A DNA stretch of 64,000 nt from Pseudomonas tolaasii NCPPB 2192 (GTDB lineage Bacteria; Pseudomonadota; Gammaproteobacteria; Pseudomonadales; Pseudomonadaceae): contig NZ_PHHD01000001.1 in NCBI RefSeq assembly GCF_002813445.1, positions 3,534,001 to 3,598,000 on the forward strand, given 5' to 3'. Positions 52,288 to 60,308 of this stretch are shown here, one piece after another (position 1 is the stretch's first letter; each line of letters opens with the position of its first letter). The position numbers and the translations under genes are program-made. The notes beneath the pieces were generated by a model. It searched no databases and was not told the origin of the DNA. It was given only the letters and a program-made list of their open reading frames with translations.

Positions 52288-53901
52288 TCAACGCGCCACG
52301 CCGAAGCTGTTGGGTTGTAATTGCCGCAGTTCGGCTTCGTGGCAGATGTCCAGCAAAAAGCCGAGCAAGGTCCGGGTGTCCCGTGGGTCGATCAGCCCGT
52401 CATCCCACAGGTTCGCGCTGCCGTAAAGCGCTGTGGATTGGCTGTCGAGTTTCTGCGCGGTGACCTGTTCGAGCATGTCCAGCACCTTGGGGTCGGGTAC
52501 CAAACCGTCTTTCAACTGCTTGGCCTCGGTGACGATGCGCAGCACTTTGCCGGCCTGCGCGCCGCCCATCACCGCCGTGCGGCTATTGGGCCAGGCAAAG
52601 ATAAAGCGCGGGTCCAGCCCACGACCGCACATTGCGTAGTTGCCGGCGCCGTAGGAGCCACCGACCACCACCGTGAGTTTGGGCACCCGCGCATTGGCCA
52701 CCGCCTGGATCATCCTGGCGCCGTGCTTGATCACGCCTTGTTGTTCCGATTCAGTGCCGACCATAAAACCGGTGGTGTTGTGCAAAAACAGCAGCGGCGT
52801 GCGGCTCTGGTCACACAGCTGGATAAATTGCGCGGCCTTGCTCGCCCCTTTGGGCGTGATCGGGCCGTTGTTGCCGATCACGCCGATGGCGCGGCCCTGA
52901 ATGTGCAGGTGGCCGCAGACAGTGTGGGCGTCGAATTCGCTTTTGAATTCAAGGAAACGGGAACCGTCGGCCAGCCGCGCGAGGATTTCACGCACGTCGT
53001 AAGGCTTTTTCGGATCGTCGGGGATCAGGCCCAGCAGGTCGTCGATGGGGTACAGTGGCTCGGCGTACGTGCGCTTTTGCGCCAGCGGCAGACGATCATC
53101 CCAAGGCAATAACGCCACGATCTCGCGCACAATGCGCACGCCATCGGCATCGTTTTCCGCCAGGTATTCAGCGGTACCGGCGGTTTGCGCATGCATTTCG
53201 GCGCCGCCCAATGCCTCATCCGTCGCCACCTCGCCGGTCGCCGCTTTCAGCAACGGCGGCCCGGCCAGGAACAGCTTGGCCTTGCCGCGCACCACCACCA
53301 CGTAATCCGACAGCCCCGGCTGGTAGGCACCGCCCGCCGTGGCCGAACCATGCACCACGGTGATTTGCGGCAAGCCCATGGCCGACATGCGCGCCTGGTT
53401 GGCGAAGCTGCGCGCGCCTTCGACGAAAATCTCGGCGGCGTAATTGAGGTTGGCGCCGCCGCTCTCGGCGAGTGTCACCACCGGCAGTTTGTTCTCCAGT
53501 GCGATCTGTTGCAGGCGCAGGGACTTCTTCAAACCGGAGGGCGAAATCGTCCCGCCCTTGATCGCGCTGTTATTGGCCACCACCAGCATGCGCACGCCGC
53601 TGACGTAGCCGATGCCGGCGATCAAGCCGCCACCGGCGGCGCTGCCGTCCTTGTCGTCGTGGAGTTTGTAGCCGGCCAGGCTGGCCAGCTCCAAAAATGG
53701 CGCGCCGGGGTCCAGCAGCCGGTTGAGGCGCTCGCGGGGCAGCAATTGGCCGCGTTTGTCGAATTTGGGCTTGGCTTCCTGAGCCTTGTTCAGCAGGTTC
53801 TGCTCCAGCTGGCGCAGGTGCGCGATGGCCGCCAGCATGGCGTCGCGGTTCTGCGCGAACTGCGGGCTGTGGGCGTCGATCAGGGTTTCAATCATCGGCA
53901 T
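52288..53901 (-). CDS. atuC: Geranyl-CoA carboxylase beta (carboxyltransferase) subunit AtuC
   Basis: 537 aa with N- and C-terminal carboxyltransferase domains (SGGANLNYAAEIF, GSATAGGAYQPGLSDY; TGFMVGTESEQQGVIKHGA, GGSYGAGNYAMCGRG). It accepts CO2 from biotin on AtuF and puts it on geranyl-CoA. GGAG precedes ATG 53901 by 9 bases. A 3-base gap follows atuB. Similar to LiuB, but within the atu cluster. Confidence 0.92.
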   Translation of the reverse strand: MPMIETLIDAHSPQFAQNRDAMLAAIAHLRQLEQNLLNKAQEAKPKFDKRGQLLPRERLNRLLDPGAPFLELASLAGYKLHDDKDGSAAGGGLIAGIGYVSGVRMLVVANNSAIKGGTISPSGLKKSLRLQQIALENKLPVVTLAESGGANLNYAAEIFVEGARSFANQARMSAMGLPQITVVHGSATAGGAYQPGLSDYVVVVRGKAKLFLAGPPLLKAATGEVATDEALGGAEMHAQTAGTAEYLAENDADGVRIVREIVALLPWDDRLPLAQKRTYAEPLYPIDDLLGLIPDDPKKPYDVREILARLADGSRFLEFKSEFDAHTVCGHLHIQGRAIGVIGNNGPITPKGASKAAQFIQLCDQSRTPLLFLHNTTGFMVGTESEQQGVIKHGARMIQAVANARVPKLTVVVGGSYGAGNYAMCGRGLDPRFIFAWPNSRTAVMGGAQAGKVLRIVTEAKQLKDGLVPDPKVLDMLEQVTAQKLDSQSTALYGSANLWDDGLIDPRDTRTLLGFLLDICHEAELRQLQPNSFGVAR

Positions 53902-53904
53902 GGT

Positions 53905-54777
53905 TTATTGCTCCGCCTTGAGTACGTCGGGCAGATACGCACGGTGGAAGCCGTTAAAGGGGTCGCTGGGCGGCTGTGCCTTGTGCAGTGGCCAGGCGCG
54001 GTTGCCGAGGGTGGCGGCGCCGTCGATGCGCAAGGTGCTGCCGCTGACGAATGCGGCAGCGGGGCTCAATAGAAACACGATGGCCGCGCTGACTTCCGAT
54101 TCGGTACCGATGCGCTTGAGCGGCACGTGTTCGCGCAGGGTCGGGATCACCGCCTTGAACGCGCCTTCATAGGTGTCCATGCCGCTGGAAGCGATCCAGC
54201 CCGGCGCCACGGCGTTGACGCGCACACCGGCGTAACCCCATTCAAACGCGGCGGTCTTGGTGAAATTGTCCATGCCTGCACGCGCCGCGCCCGAATGGCC
54301 CATGCCGGGCATGCCGCCCCACATGTCGGCGAGCATGTTGACGATAGCGCCACCGTGTTTGCTCATGGATTGGTTGAACACTTCCCGCGCCATCAAAAAA
54401 CCGCCGACCAGGTTGGTGCGCAACACGGTTTCGAAGCCCTTCTGGGTGATCGACGCCAAGGGTGACGGGTACTGGCCGCCGGCATTGTTGACCAGCCCAT
54501 GGATCGGTCCGTGTGCCTGAATGATCTGCGTGACCAGCGCCTTCACAGCGTCCTCTTCGCGGATGTCGCAGGCCTGCCAATGGGCGCTGCCGCCATCTTC
54601 AGCAATTTCCGCCGCCACCTTCTGCAGTTTTTCCGGCTTGCGCCCCACCAGAATAACCCTGGCGCCGAGGGCCGCCAGTTCATGGGCGGTGCAACGGCCA
54701 ATGCCGCTGCCGCCACCGGTGACAATCACGGTTTGCCCCTGGAACAAGTCGGCTTTGAAGATCGAGTCGAAGGCCAC
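53905..54777 (-). CDS. atuB: Short-chain dehydrogenase/reductase AtuB, atypical active site
   Basis: 290 aa Rossmann-fold protein with NAD(P) motif TGGGSGIG and NNAGG. The usual YxxxK catalytic pair is replaced: MGHSGAARAG has His and Arg at the Tyr and Lys positions. This pattern resembles the 2,4-dienoyl-CoA reductase branch of SDRs, which also lacks the normal Tyr. In the atu pathway AtuB is proposed to oxidise citronellol/citronellal; the altered site suggests a CoA-ester substrate instead. It lies between atuA and atuC. Confidence 0.88.
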   Translation of the reverse strand: MAFDSIFKADLFQGQTVIVTGGGSGIGRCTAHELAALGARVILVGRKPEKLQKVAAEIAEDGGSAHWQACDIREEDAVKALVTQIIQAHGPIHGLVNNAGGQYPSPLASITQKGFETVLRTNLVGGFLMAREVFNQSMSKHGGAIVNMLADMWGGMPGMGHSGAARAGMDNFTKTAAFEWGYAGVRVNAVAPGWIASSGMDTYEGAFKAVIPTLREHVPLKRIGTESEVSAAIVFLLSPAAAFVSGSTLRIDGAATLGNRAWPLHKAQPPSDPFNGFHRAYLPDVLKAEQ

Positions 54778-54789
54778 GGCAACGCTCCT

Positions 54790-56568
54790 TTATTTGAATT
54801 GATCAGCGATGTGTTGCGGCACGGCGATGGGGATTTCCAGCAGTTGCTGGGCGAAGGCCTTGCCCTGCGGGTCGATGCGCAGGCTGGCGATGCCACCACC
54901 GCCGAGGGCGTTTTCCAGCAGGAAATTCAGGCTGTGGCTGCCGGGCAGGTACCAGCGCTCGACGCGGCCGAGCTGTGGGTCGAGCACGTGGCCCATCCAG
55001 TCGACGATGACTTCAGGCGTCAGCGCCTCGGCAATCCACGGCAGGTAGTCCGGTTGGCGGGCGATCACGCCGATATTGCTGTGGTTGCCTTTGTCGCCGG
55101 AGCGCGCCACGGCGAGCTTCACCAACGGCACGCTGGCATCGGCGCGGCCCTCGGGTTTGGGCGGATCAATCGGAGCGCCGGCTGTGGCGAGTGCTGCGGC
55201 CACGGGCAATTCGCACCGGTGGTGCTCGCCCTGAAGGTCGATCACCAGGTCGCAGGCGGATTTATCGATCAGGAACGAAAACAAACGAATCAGCGGATAC
55301 ACCGTGGGCCGTCCGCCAACAATGCCGGTCAGCCCCGGCGCCATGCCGGTGGCGGCCTGGGCGATCTCGCGGGCAAACAGCACCAGCGCGGGTTTGCTCG
55401 GGTGACGCACCGCCAGTTTCACCACCACTTCGCGGCAATCCTGGCGTCGGGCGTGGGCGCCGTAGGTGGCTTCGCTGCCAAGCAGTTCGATGTTCACTTC
55501 GGTGTAGGGTGCCCAGCCGCGCTGGCTGAACAGCTCCGAGGTTTTGTGGAGGATGGCCTGGCTGACGCGTTCGGCTTTTTCAACGGCATCCATCCCGGCA
55601 ATGAGGCAACTGGCGGTGCAACGGAAACCGTCCGGGCAGGTCGCGCTGACCTTGTACTGGTCGGTGGGCGGTGAGCCCTTGGCACCGTGCAGGCGCACGC
55701 AGTTTTTACCCTGTTGCTGCAATTTGACCTGGCTGAAATCGCAGATCACATCCGGCAGCAGGTAGGCGCGTGGGTCGCCGATTTCATACAGCAGTTGCTC
55801 GGCGACACTGAGCTCGCTGATCAGCCCGCCGGTGCCTTCGACCTTGTTGACGGTGAACTGCCCGTCGGCGCTGACGTCGACGATGGGGAAACCGATGTGC
55901 TCGTAGTCCGGCACGTCGCGCCAGTCGGTGAAGTTGCCGCCGGTGCACTGCGCGCCGCATTCGATGATGTGCCCGGCCAATGCGGCCTGGGCGAGGCGAT
56001 CATAGTCCTGCCACGACCAGTTGAATTCATGCACCAGCGCGGCGCTGACCACGGCGCTGTCGACTACCCGGCCGGTGATGACGATATCGGCACCCAGTTC
56101 AAGCGCTTTGGCAATGCCCGGCGCGCCGAGGTAGGCGTTGGCGGACACGCAAACCGGCGGCAAAGGTGCGCCGCTGAACATGTCGCGGATGCCGTGCAGG
56201 TGTTTGAGTTGGGGTTGCAGGTCATCGCCGAGCAACACGGCGATTTTCAGCGCAACCCCGGCCTTGTCGCAGGCCGCTTGCAGCGCAGCGGCGCAGGCCT
56301 GGGGGTGGATGCCCCCGGCGTTGCTGATCACGCGGATGCCCTGGCGGTGGATATCGGCGAGCAGGGGTGTCAGGACCTCAACGAAGTCCGTGGCATAACC
56401 GGCTTCGGGGTCTTTCATTCGTGCGCCGGCAAGGATCGACATCGTGACTTCGGCCAAATAGTCGAACACCAGGTAATCCAGCGCGCCGCCGTGCACCAAC
56501 TGGGCAGCGGCAGTGCAGGTGTCGCCCCAGAAGGCGCTGGCGCAGCCGATACGAACCGTCTTGCTCAT
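54790..56568 (-). CDS. atuA: Acyclic terpene utilisation protein AtuA (DUF1446)
   Basis: 592 aa. N-terminal DUF1446 domain (about 1-450; DYLVFDYLAEVTMSILAGAR, SNAGGIHPQACA, GRVVDSAVV) and C-terminal AtuA domain (about 480-585; LAVARSGDKGNHSNIGVIAR). Essential for citronellol/geraniol growth in P. aeruginosa; reaction unknown. First gene of atuABCDEF. ATG 56568 follows GAAGGA; the open frame further upstream covers the operators. Confidence 0.92.
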   Translation of the reverse strand: MSKTVRIGCASAFWGDTCTAAAQLVHGGALDYLVFDYLAEVTMSILAGARMKDPEAGYATDFVEVLTPLLADIHRQGIRVISNAGGIHPQACAAALQAACDKAGVALKIAVLLGDDLQPQLKHLHGIRDMFSGAPLPPVCVSANAYLGAPGIAKALELGADIVITGRVVDSAVVSAALVHEFNWSWQDYDRLAQAALAGHIIECGAQCTGGNFTDWRDVPDYEHIGFPIVDVSADGQFTVNKVEGTGGLISELSVAEQLLYEIGDPRAYLLPDVICDFSQVKLQQQGKNCVRLHGAKGSPPTDQYKVSATCPDGFRCTASCLIAGMDAVEKAERVSQAILHKTSELFSQRGWAPYTEVNIELLGSEATYGAHARRQDCREVVVKLAVRHPSKPALVLFAREIAQAATGMAPGLTGIVGGRPTVYPLIRLFSFLIDKSACDLVIDLQGEHHRCELPVAAALATAGAPIDPPKPEGRADASVPLVKLAVARSGDKGNHSNIGVIARQPDYLPWIAEALTPEVIVDWMGHVLDPQLGRVERWYLPGSHSLNFLLENALGGGGIASLRIDPQGKAFAQQLLEIPIAVPQHIADQFK

Positions 56569-56604
56569 GAGAAATCCTTCCCCCGAATGGCTGGTGTCGA
56601 GACT

Positions 56605-56621
56605 ACCAAGCAAGCGCTTGG
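56605..56621. promoter_or_regulatory. AtuR operator, copy 1
   Basis: ACCAAGCAAGCGCTTGG. Contains the palindrome CAAGCGCTTG. Its exact reverse complement occurs at 56649-56665; the pair lies between atuA and atuR. Repressor assignment is inferred from the position and from the AtuR inverted repeats known in P. aeruginosa. Confidence 0.8.
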
Positions 56622-56648
56622 TTTGTAAACGTGCGAAACAAGTTTTAC

Positions 56649-56665
56649 CCAAGCGCTTGCTTGGT
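56649..56665. promoter_or_regulatory. AtuR operator, copy 2
   Basis: CCAAGCGCTTGCTTGGT, exact reverse complement of copy 1, 27 bases away. Centre-to-centre distance is 44 bases, about four helical turns, so both could be bound on the same DNA face. Confidence 0.8.
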
Positions 56666-56722
56666 TGGCGGCCACGGCCTAAATTGCCGCCCAAGATGTC
56701 AGCAGAAGTGAAGGAGAGTGGC

Positions 56723-57346
56723 ATGGATGAGCAAAAAGCCCTGCGGGTGATGCGCACCATGGTCGAAGGCGGCCAGTTGACCGACCCCGACAGTGCCCGG
56801 GGCAAGTTGCTGCAAACCGCGGCTCACCTGTTTCGCAACAAGGGTTTTGAGCGCACCACCGTGCGTGACCTGGCCAGCGCCGTGGGCATTCAGTCGGGCA
56901 GTATCTTTCATCACTTCAAGAGCAAGGACGAGATCCTGCGTGCGGTGATGGAAGAAACCATCCATTACAACACCGCCATGATGCGCGCCTCGCTGGAAGA
57001 GGCAACCAATGTGCGCGAGCGCGTGCTGGCGCTGATTCGCTGCGAATTGCAGTCGATCATGGGCGGCAGCGGCGAGGCGATGGCGGTGCTGGTGTACGAG
57101 TGGCGCTCGTTGTCGGCCGAAGGCCAGGCCCAGGTGCTGGCACTGCGTGATGTGTATGAGCAGATCTGGCTGCAGGTGCTGGGCGAGGCCAGGGCGGCCG
57201 GTTACATCCGTGGCGACGTGTTTATCACCCGGCGTTTTTTGACAGGTGCGCTGTCCTGGACCACTACCTGGTTCCGCGCCGAAGGCAGTCTGACCCTGGA
57301 ACAATTGGCCGAAGAAGCCTTGTTGATGGTGCTCAAGGCCGACTAA
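56723..57346 (+). CDS. atuR: TetR-family repressor AtuR
   Basis: 207 aa. N-terminal TetR helix-turn-helix (about 25-75; LLQTAAHLFRNKGFERTTVR, then GIQSGSIFHHFKSKDEIL) and a C-terminal ligand domain. It represses the divergent atuABCDEF operon until terpene degradation intermediates are present. ATG 56723 follows AAGGAG by 6 bases; ATG 56697 in the same frame lacks such a site. Confidence 0.9.
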   Translation: MDEQKALRVMRTMVEGGQLTDPDSARGKLLQTAAHLFRNKGFERTTVRDLASAVGIQSGSIFHHFKSKDEILRAVMEETIHYNTAMMRASLEEATNVRERVLALIRCELQSIMGGSGEAMAVLVYEWRSLSAEGQAQVLALRDVYEQIWLQVLGEARAAGYIRGDVFITRRFLTGALSWTTTWFRAEGSLTLEQLAEEALLMVLKAD

Positions 57347-57431
57347 GCCACTAATTTGATGGCAAAAGTTGTCTCGACTGACAAAAACGCCTAGCTTATC
57401 GCCATCAGAGTGTTTAACGGTGTGTGCCTTG

Positions 57432-58229
57432 ATGTTATCGCCATGGCGACTGGCTGCAGGACTGACTTTATGGGCACTGGGCACTGCATACGGGTTGCCG
57501 GCTTCGGCTGCGCAACTGGTCAGGATAGGCGCCGCGCACTTTCCGCCCTACACCGTACGTCCCGAGCAAGGGGCCGACACGGGCTTGCTGCCGCAACTGG
57601 TGGAAGCCCTGAATGCCGAGCAGACCGACTACCAATTCGTGCTGGTGCCCACCTCGATCCCGCGTCGTTTTCGTGACTTCGAGCAGGGCCGGGTCGACAT
57701 GGCGATCTTCGAAAACCCCAATTGGGGCTGGCAAGGCATTCCCCACACCAGCGTCGACATGGGCCTGGAAGACGCGGAAATTTTCGTCGCCCAGCGTGAG
57801 CCCGGCCGCGATCAAAGCTACTTCGCCGACCTGACCGGCAAGCGCCTCGCCGTGTTCAGCGGCTATCACTATGCGTTCGCCAACTTCAATCCCGACCCGA
57901 AAAACATGGCCGAGCACTTCAACGCCACGTTGACCTACTCCCACGACAGCAACCTGTTGATGGTGGCACGCGGGCGCGCCGATATCGCGCTGGTCACCCG
58001 TTCGTACCTGAGCGACTTCATGGTGCGCAATGCGGATTTGGCCGGGCAATTCCTGGTGTCGGAGCGCATCGACCAGATCTATCATCACTTCGCCTTGCTC
58101 AGGCCGAAGGCGCCGATCAGCGGCCCGACGTTCGCCGGGTTGCTCAAGGGGCTGCGGGACAATGGCCAGATGCTGAAAATCTTCGAACCCTACCGTATTG
58201 ACGTCACGACGGTCCCCGCGTCGCCCTGA
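57432..58229 (+). CDS. Periplasmic solute-binding protein (SBP_bac_3 type)
   Basis: 265 aa. Signal peptide (about 1-27, ending PASAA), then a two-lobed binding fold (IGAAHFPPYTVRPEQGADTGLLPQLVEAL as opening strand-helix, FEQGRVDMAIFENPN, ARGRADIALVTRSYL). Such proteins bind amino acids or small polar solutes. No permease or ATPase gene is adjacent, so it may be an orphan or act with a receptor. It lies between atuR and the acyltransferase on the same strand. Confidence 0.82.
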   Translation: MLSPWRLAAGLTLWALGTAYGLPASAAQLVRIGAAHFPPYTVRPEQGADTGLLPQLVEALNAEQTDYQFVLVPTSIPRRFRDFEQGRVDMAIFENPNWGWQGIPHTSVDMGLEDAEIFVAQREPGRDQSYFADLTGKRLAVFSGYHYAFANFNPDPKNMAEHFNATLTYSHDSNLLMVARGRADIALVTRSYLSDFMVRNADLAGQFLVSERIDQIYHHFALLRPKAPISGPTFAGLLKGLRDNGQMLKIFEPYRIDVTTVPASP

Positions 58230-58233
58230 CGGG

Positions 58234-58257
58234 TAAATTTTCCGGCGCTGCTCACGT
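58234..58257 (+). promoter_or_regulatory. PvdS iron-starvation box upstream of the acyltransferase gene
   Basis: TAAAT-N16-CGT, exact match to the PvdS (extracytoplasmic sigma factor) consensus, 41 bases before ATG 58298. The spacer TTTCCGGCGC resembles that of the pvdG box (ATCCGGCGCC). Confidence 0.85.
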
Positions 58258-58297
58258 CACTTCTTCTATCTGCCGACGAATACCATGAGCCGCCACC

Positions 58298-59302
58298 ATG
58301 AATGATTTATCTGCCCTGCCATTGCCGGCCGGGCCTGCCCTGAATGCCGATGAAACCGACAGCCGCCTGAGCCTGACCCTCGAAGGCCAGCCGCTGATTC
58401 GCCTGCGTCTGGAACGCGGCGATGAACTGCAGGTGCATTTGCAGGAGGCCAACAGCGTCGCCAACGCCCGCGCGTTGTGGAGCGCCTGTTACTGGTTGTT
58501 CGCCAGGGAGCCGGCGCGCCAGCGTGTGATCTGGCACCTGGAGCATGCGCCGGAAGATGCGCTGCGCAGCGGCTTGCTGGTGGCAACCGAAACGCCGGGG
58601 CAATTTCGCTGCGAGCGCACACTGTTCTGGCAACTGCCTCAACCGTGGCTGGGCCAATCCTTCAGCGGCAGTTACCCGCAACAGATGGTCATCAGCGCCG
58701 GCAAACGCCACCCGACCCGCGCACCCAAACCGCGCGGCGAGGTCTACCGGCGTTTCGATGCGCGTCTGGGCGCCTGGGTTTCCTTGCGCACCGTTGAAAT
58801 CGACGTGGACCTGGCTCGCTTCAATCGCTGGCAGAACAGCACCCGCGTGGCGAATTTCTGGCAGGAAACCGGCAGCCTGGAACAGCACCGCGAGTACCTC
58901 GACAAGCTCGACGCCGACCCCCACACCCTGACGCTGATCGGATGCTTCGACGACGAGCCGTTTGCCTACTTCGAAGCCTATTGGGCCAAGGAAGACCGCA
59001 TCGCCCCGTTCTACGACGCGGGTGATTACGATCGTGGCATTCACATGCTGGTGGGCGAAGAGCATCACCGCGGGCCGCACAAGGTTGCCAGCTGGTTGTC
59101 GGCGCTGGTGCACTACCTGTTTCTCGACGACCCGCGCACCCAGCGCGTGGTGGCAGAACCTCGTGCCGATAACGCGAAGATGATCGGCCATATGCACAAC
59201 CAGTGTTTTCACTGCGAAAAGGAATTTGACTTCCCCCACAAGCGCGCGGCGCTGATGATTCTGGGGCGGGAGCGTTTTTTTGAGCGGTGCGGGTTGGTCT
59301 GA
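58298..59302 (+). CDS. Siderophore N-acyltransferase (IucB/AlcB/PvdYII-like GNAT)
   Basis: 334 aa. An N-terminal region of about 140 residues precedes a GNAT domain of the siderophore type (FFDDEPFAYFEAYW-like strand around residue 225, ending MHNQCFHCEKEFDFPHKRA and LMILGRERFF). Homologues acylate N-hydroxylysine or N-hydroxyornithine; PvdYII acetylates hydroxyornithine in one P. aeruginosa pyoverdine type. A PvdS box directly upstream and pvdS itself downstream tie it to pyoverdine. The acyl donor (acetyl or other) cannot be told. Convergent with pvdS. Confidence 0.82.
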   Translation: MNDLSALPLPAGPALNADETDSRLSLTLEGQPLIRLRLERGDELQVHLQEANSVANARALWSACYWLFAREPARQRVIWHLEHAPEDALRSGLLVATETPGQFRCERTLFWQLPQPWLGQSFSGSYPQQMVISAGKRHPTRAPKPRGEVYRRFDARLGAWVSLRTVEIDVDLARFNRWQNSTRVANFWQETGSLEQHREYLDKLDADPHTLTLIGCFDDEPFAYFEAYWAKEDRIAPFYDAGDYDRGIHMLVGEEHHRGPHKVASWLSALVHYLFLDDPRTQRVVAEPRADNAKMIGHMHNQCFHCEKEFDFPHKRAALMILGRERFFERCGLV

Positions 59303-59333
59303 GTCGGCATTGAATCCGCAGGCGCCTGGCTGA

Positions 59334-59421
59334 TGTGGGAGCTGGCTTGCCTGCGATGCAGGCGCCTCGGTCTCTCAGTTAAACCCGGTTAATGCCATCG
59401 CAGGCAGGCCAGCTCCCACAC
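59334..59421. repeat. REPIN between the acyltransferase gene and pvdS
   Basis: TGTGGGAGCTGGCTTGCCTG and CAGGCAGGCCAGCTCCCACA, 88 bases end to end, in the convergent gap; it may serve as a terminator for both sides. Confidence 0.92.
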
Positions 59422-59454
59422 AACAGCCAGCTTTCATCGGGCTTGATCGGGCGG

Positions 59455-60006
59455 TCAAACCCGCCGTGCAAACGTATCGCTCTGGCTGCCCGACACCTTG
59501 CGGCAGTGCACCAGCGCATCCCGAATCATGAAGTTCACCAGGGTCGGTGACACGCCGAGTTCCTTGGCGATGTCCTTTTGCGGCACGCCGTGCAGGCGGT
59601 ACATCTCGAAGGCGTAGCGGGTGCGCTGGGGCAGCTCCGTCAGGGCGTCGGCGATGTTTTCCAGGGTGTTGAAGTTGATGTGGGAGGTTTCCGGTGAAGC
59701 GCCATGGATGACCACATTCAAGCCTTCCTCTTCGGTGCCGGAGTATTTGAGTTCCAGGGCCTGCTTGCGGTAGTGGTCGATTGCCAGGTTGCGCACGATC
59801 TGGAACAGGTAACTGAGCTGGGCCTTGAACGATGAGGTGATCGTCGGCGCCGATTGCAGCCGGAAATAGGCGTCCTGCACGACGTCTTCAGCGCGGGAGC
59901 GACAGCCGGTAATGCGTGCCGCGATCTTCACCAGGATCAGCCGGTTGTCGACGAAGGCCTGGAGAAGCGGTGAGTCGCACCTGCCTGTGGATACTTGTTC
60001 CGTCAT
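59455..60006 (-). CDS. pvdS: Iron-starvation sigma factor PvdS
   Basis: 183 aa ECF sigma factor. Region 2 (ITGCRSRAEDVVQDAYFRLQ, QLSYLFQIVRNLAIDHYRK) and region 4 (LPQRTRYAFEMYRLHG, VPQKDIAKELGVSPTLVNF). It drives pyoverdine genes at TAAAT-N16-CGT promoters and is held by the anti-sigma FpvR. ATG 60006 (MTEQVSTGRCD) with AAGGTG 7 bases upstream is preferred over GTG 60015. A Fur box lies about 80 bases upstream. Confidence 0.97.
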   Translation of the reverse strand: MTEQVSTGRCDSPLLQAFVDNRLILVKIAARITGCRSRAEDVVQDAYFRLQSAPTITSSFKAQLSYLFQIVRNLAIDHYRKQALELKYSGTEEEGLNVVIHGASPETSHINFNTLENIADALTELPQRTRYAFEMYRLHGVPQKDIAKELGVSPTLVNFMIRDALVHCRKVSGSQSDTFARRV

Positions 60007-60087
60007 GGAAATCACCTTGTTGCAAAAGAGGTTGGGGGAGGGCGTCCTTGCTGAGGCCTCCTACACATCGGGCAACAAATTATGTTG

Positions 60088-60106
60088 AATGATAATGATT
60101 GTCAAA
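60088..60106 (-). promoter_or_regulatory. Fur box of pvdS
   Basis: AATGATAATGATTGTCAAA, a good match to GATAATGATAATCATTATC, 82 bases upstream of pvdS. Fe-Fur would repress pvdS and, through it, the PvdS regulon. Confidence 0.8.
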
Positions 60107-60173
60107 TGAGAAGGCGAACTAATCTTATGCCTTCCCGTTAGGTGCCAGGCGCGTCTCACTCGCCCCTCGCGAC

Positions 60174-60197
60174 TAATTATCCGGCGCCTCCGTCCGT
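60174..60197 (+). promoter_or_regulatory. PvdS iron-starvation box upstream of pvdG
   Basis: TAATT-N16-CGT: one mismatch to TAAAT and exact spacing. It lies 111 bases before pvdG and reads toward pvdG-pvdL. The other half of the 300-base pvdS-pvdG gap holds the Fur box; nothing else was recognised. Confidence 0.65.
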
Positions 60198-60308
60198 TCT
60201 CTTGGGTGACAGGTCCGTTGCGCAGACGGCCATGGATCAGCACCCGCAGGAGGGCGAGATGGGTTTTTATCGTGCACACAGCGTGTTTCAGTTTGGAGTC
60301 CTCACACC

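Noticed and set aside
48306..54777. Leucine degradation (liu) operon
   Set aside because: The carboxylase, dehydrogenase and hydratase classes are shared, but atuA (DUF1446), the SDR gene and the AtuR-type repressor mark it as atu; no HMG-CoA lyase gene is present.
54499..55674. 391-codon plus-strand frame across atuB and atuA
   Set aside because: Both atu genes on the other strand show full family motifs; this frame has none.
15999..59421. REP elements as a CRISPR array
   Set aside because: Units are inverted pairs scattered singly over 43 kb, without regular spacers or cas genes.
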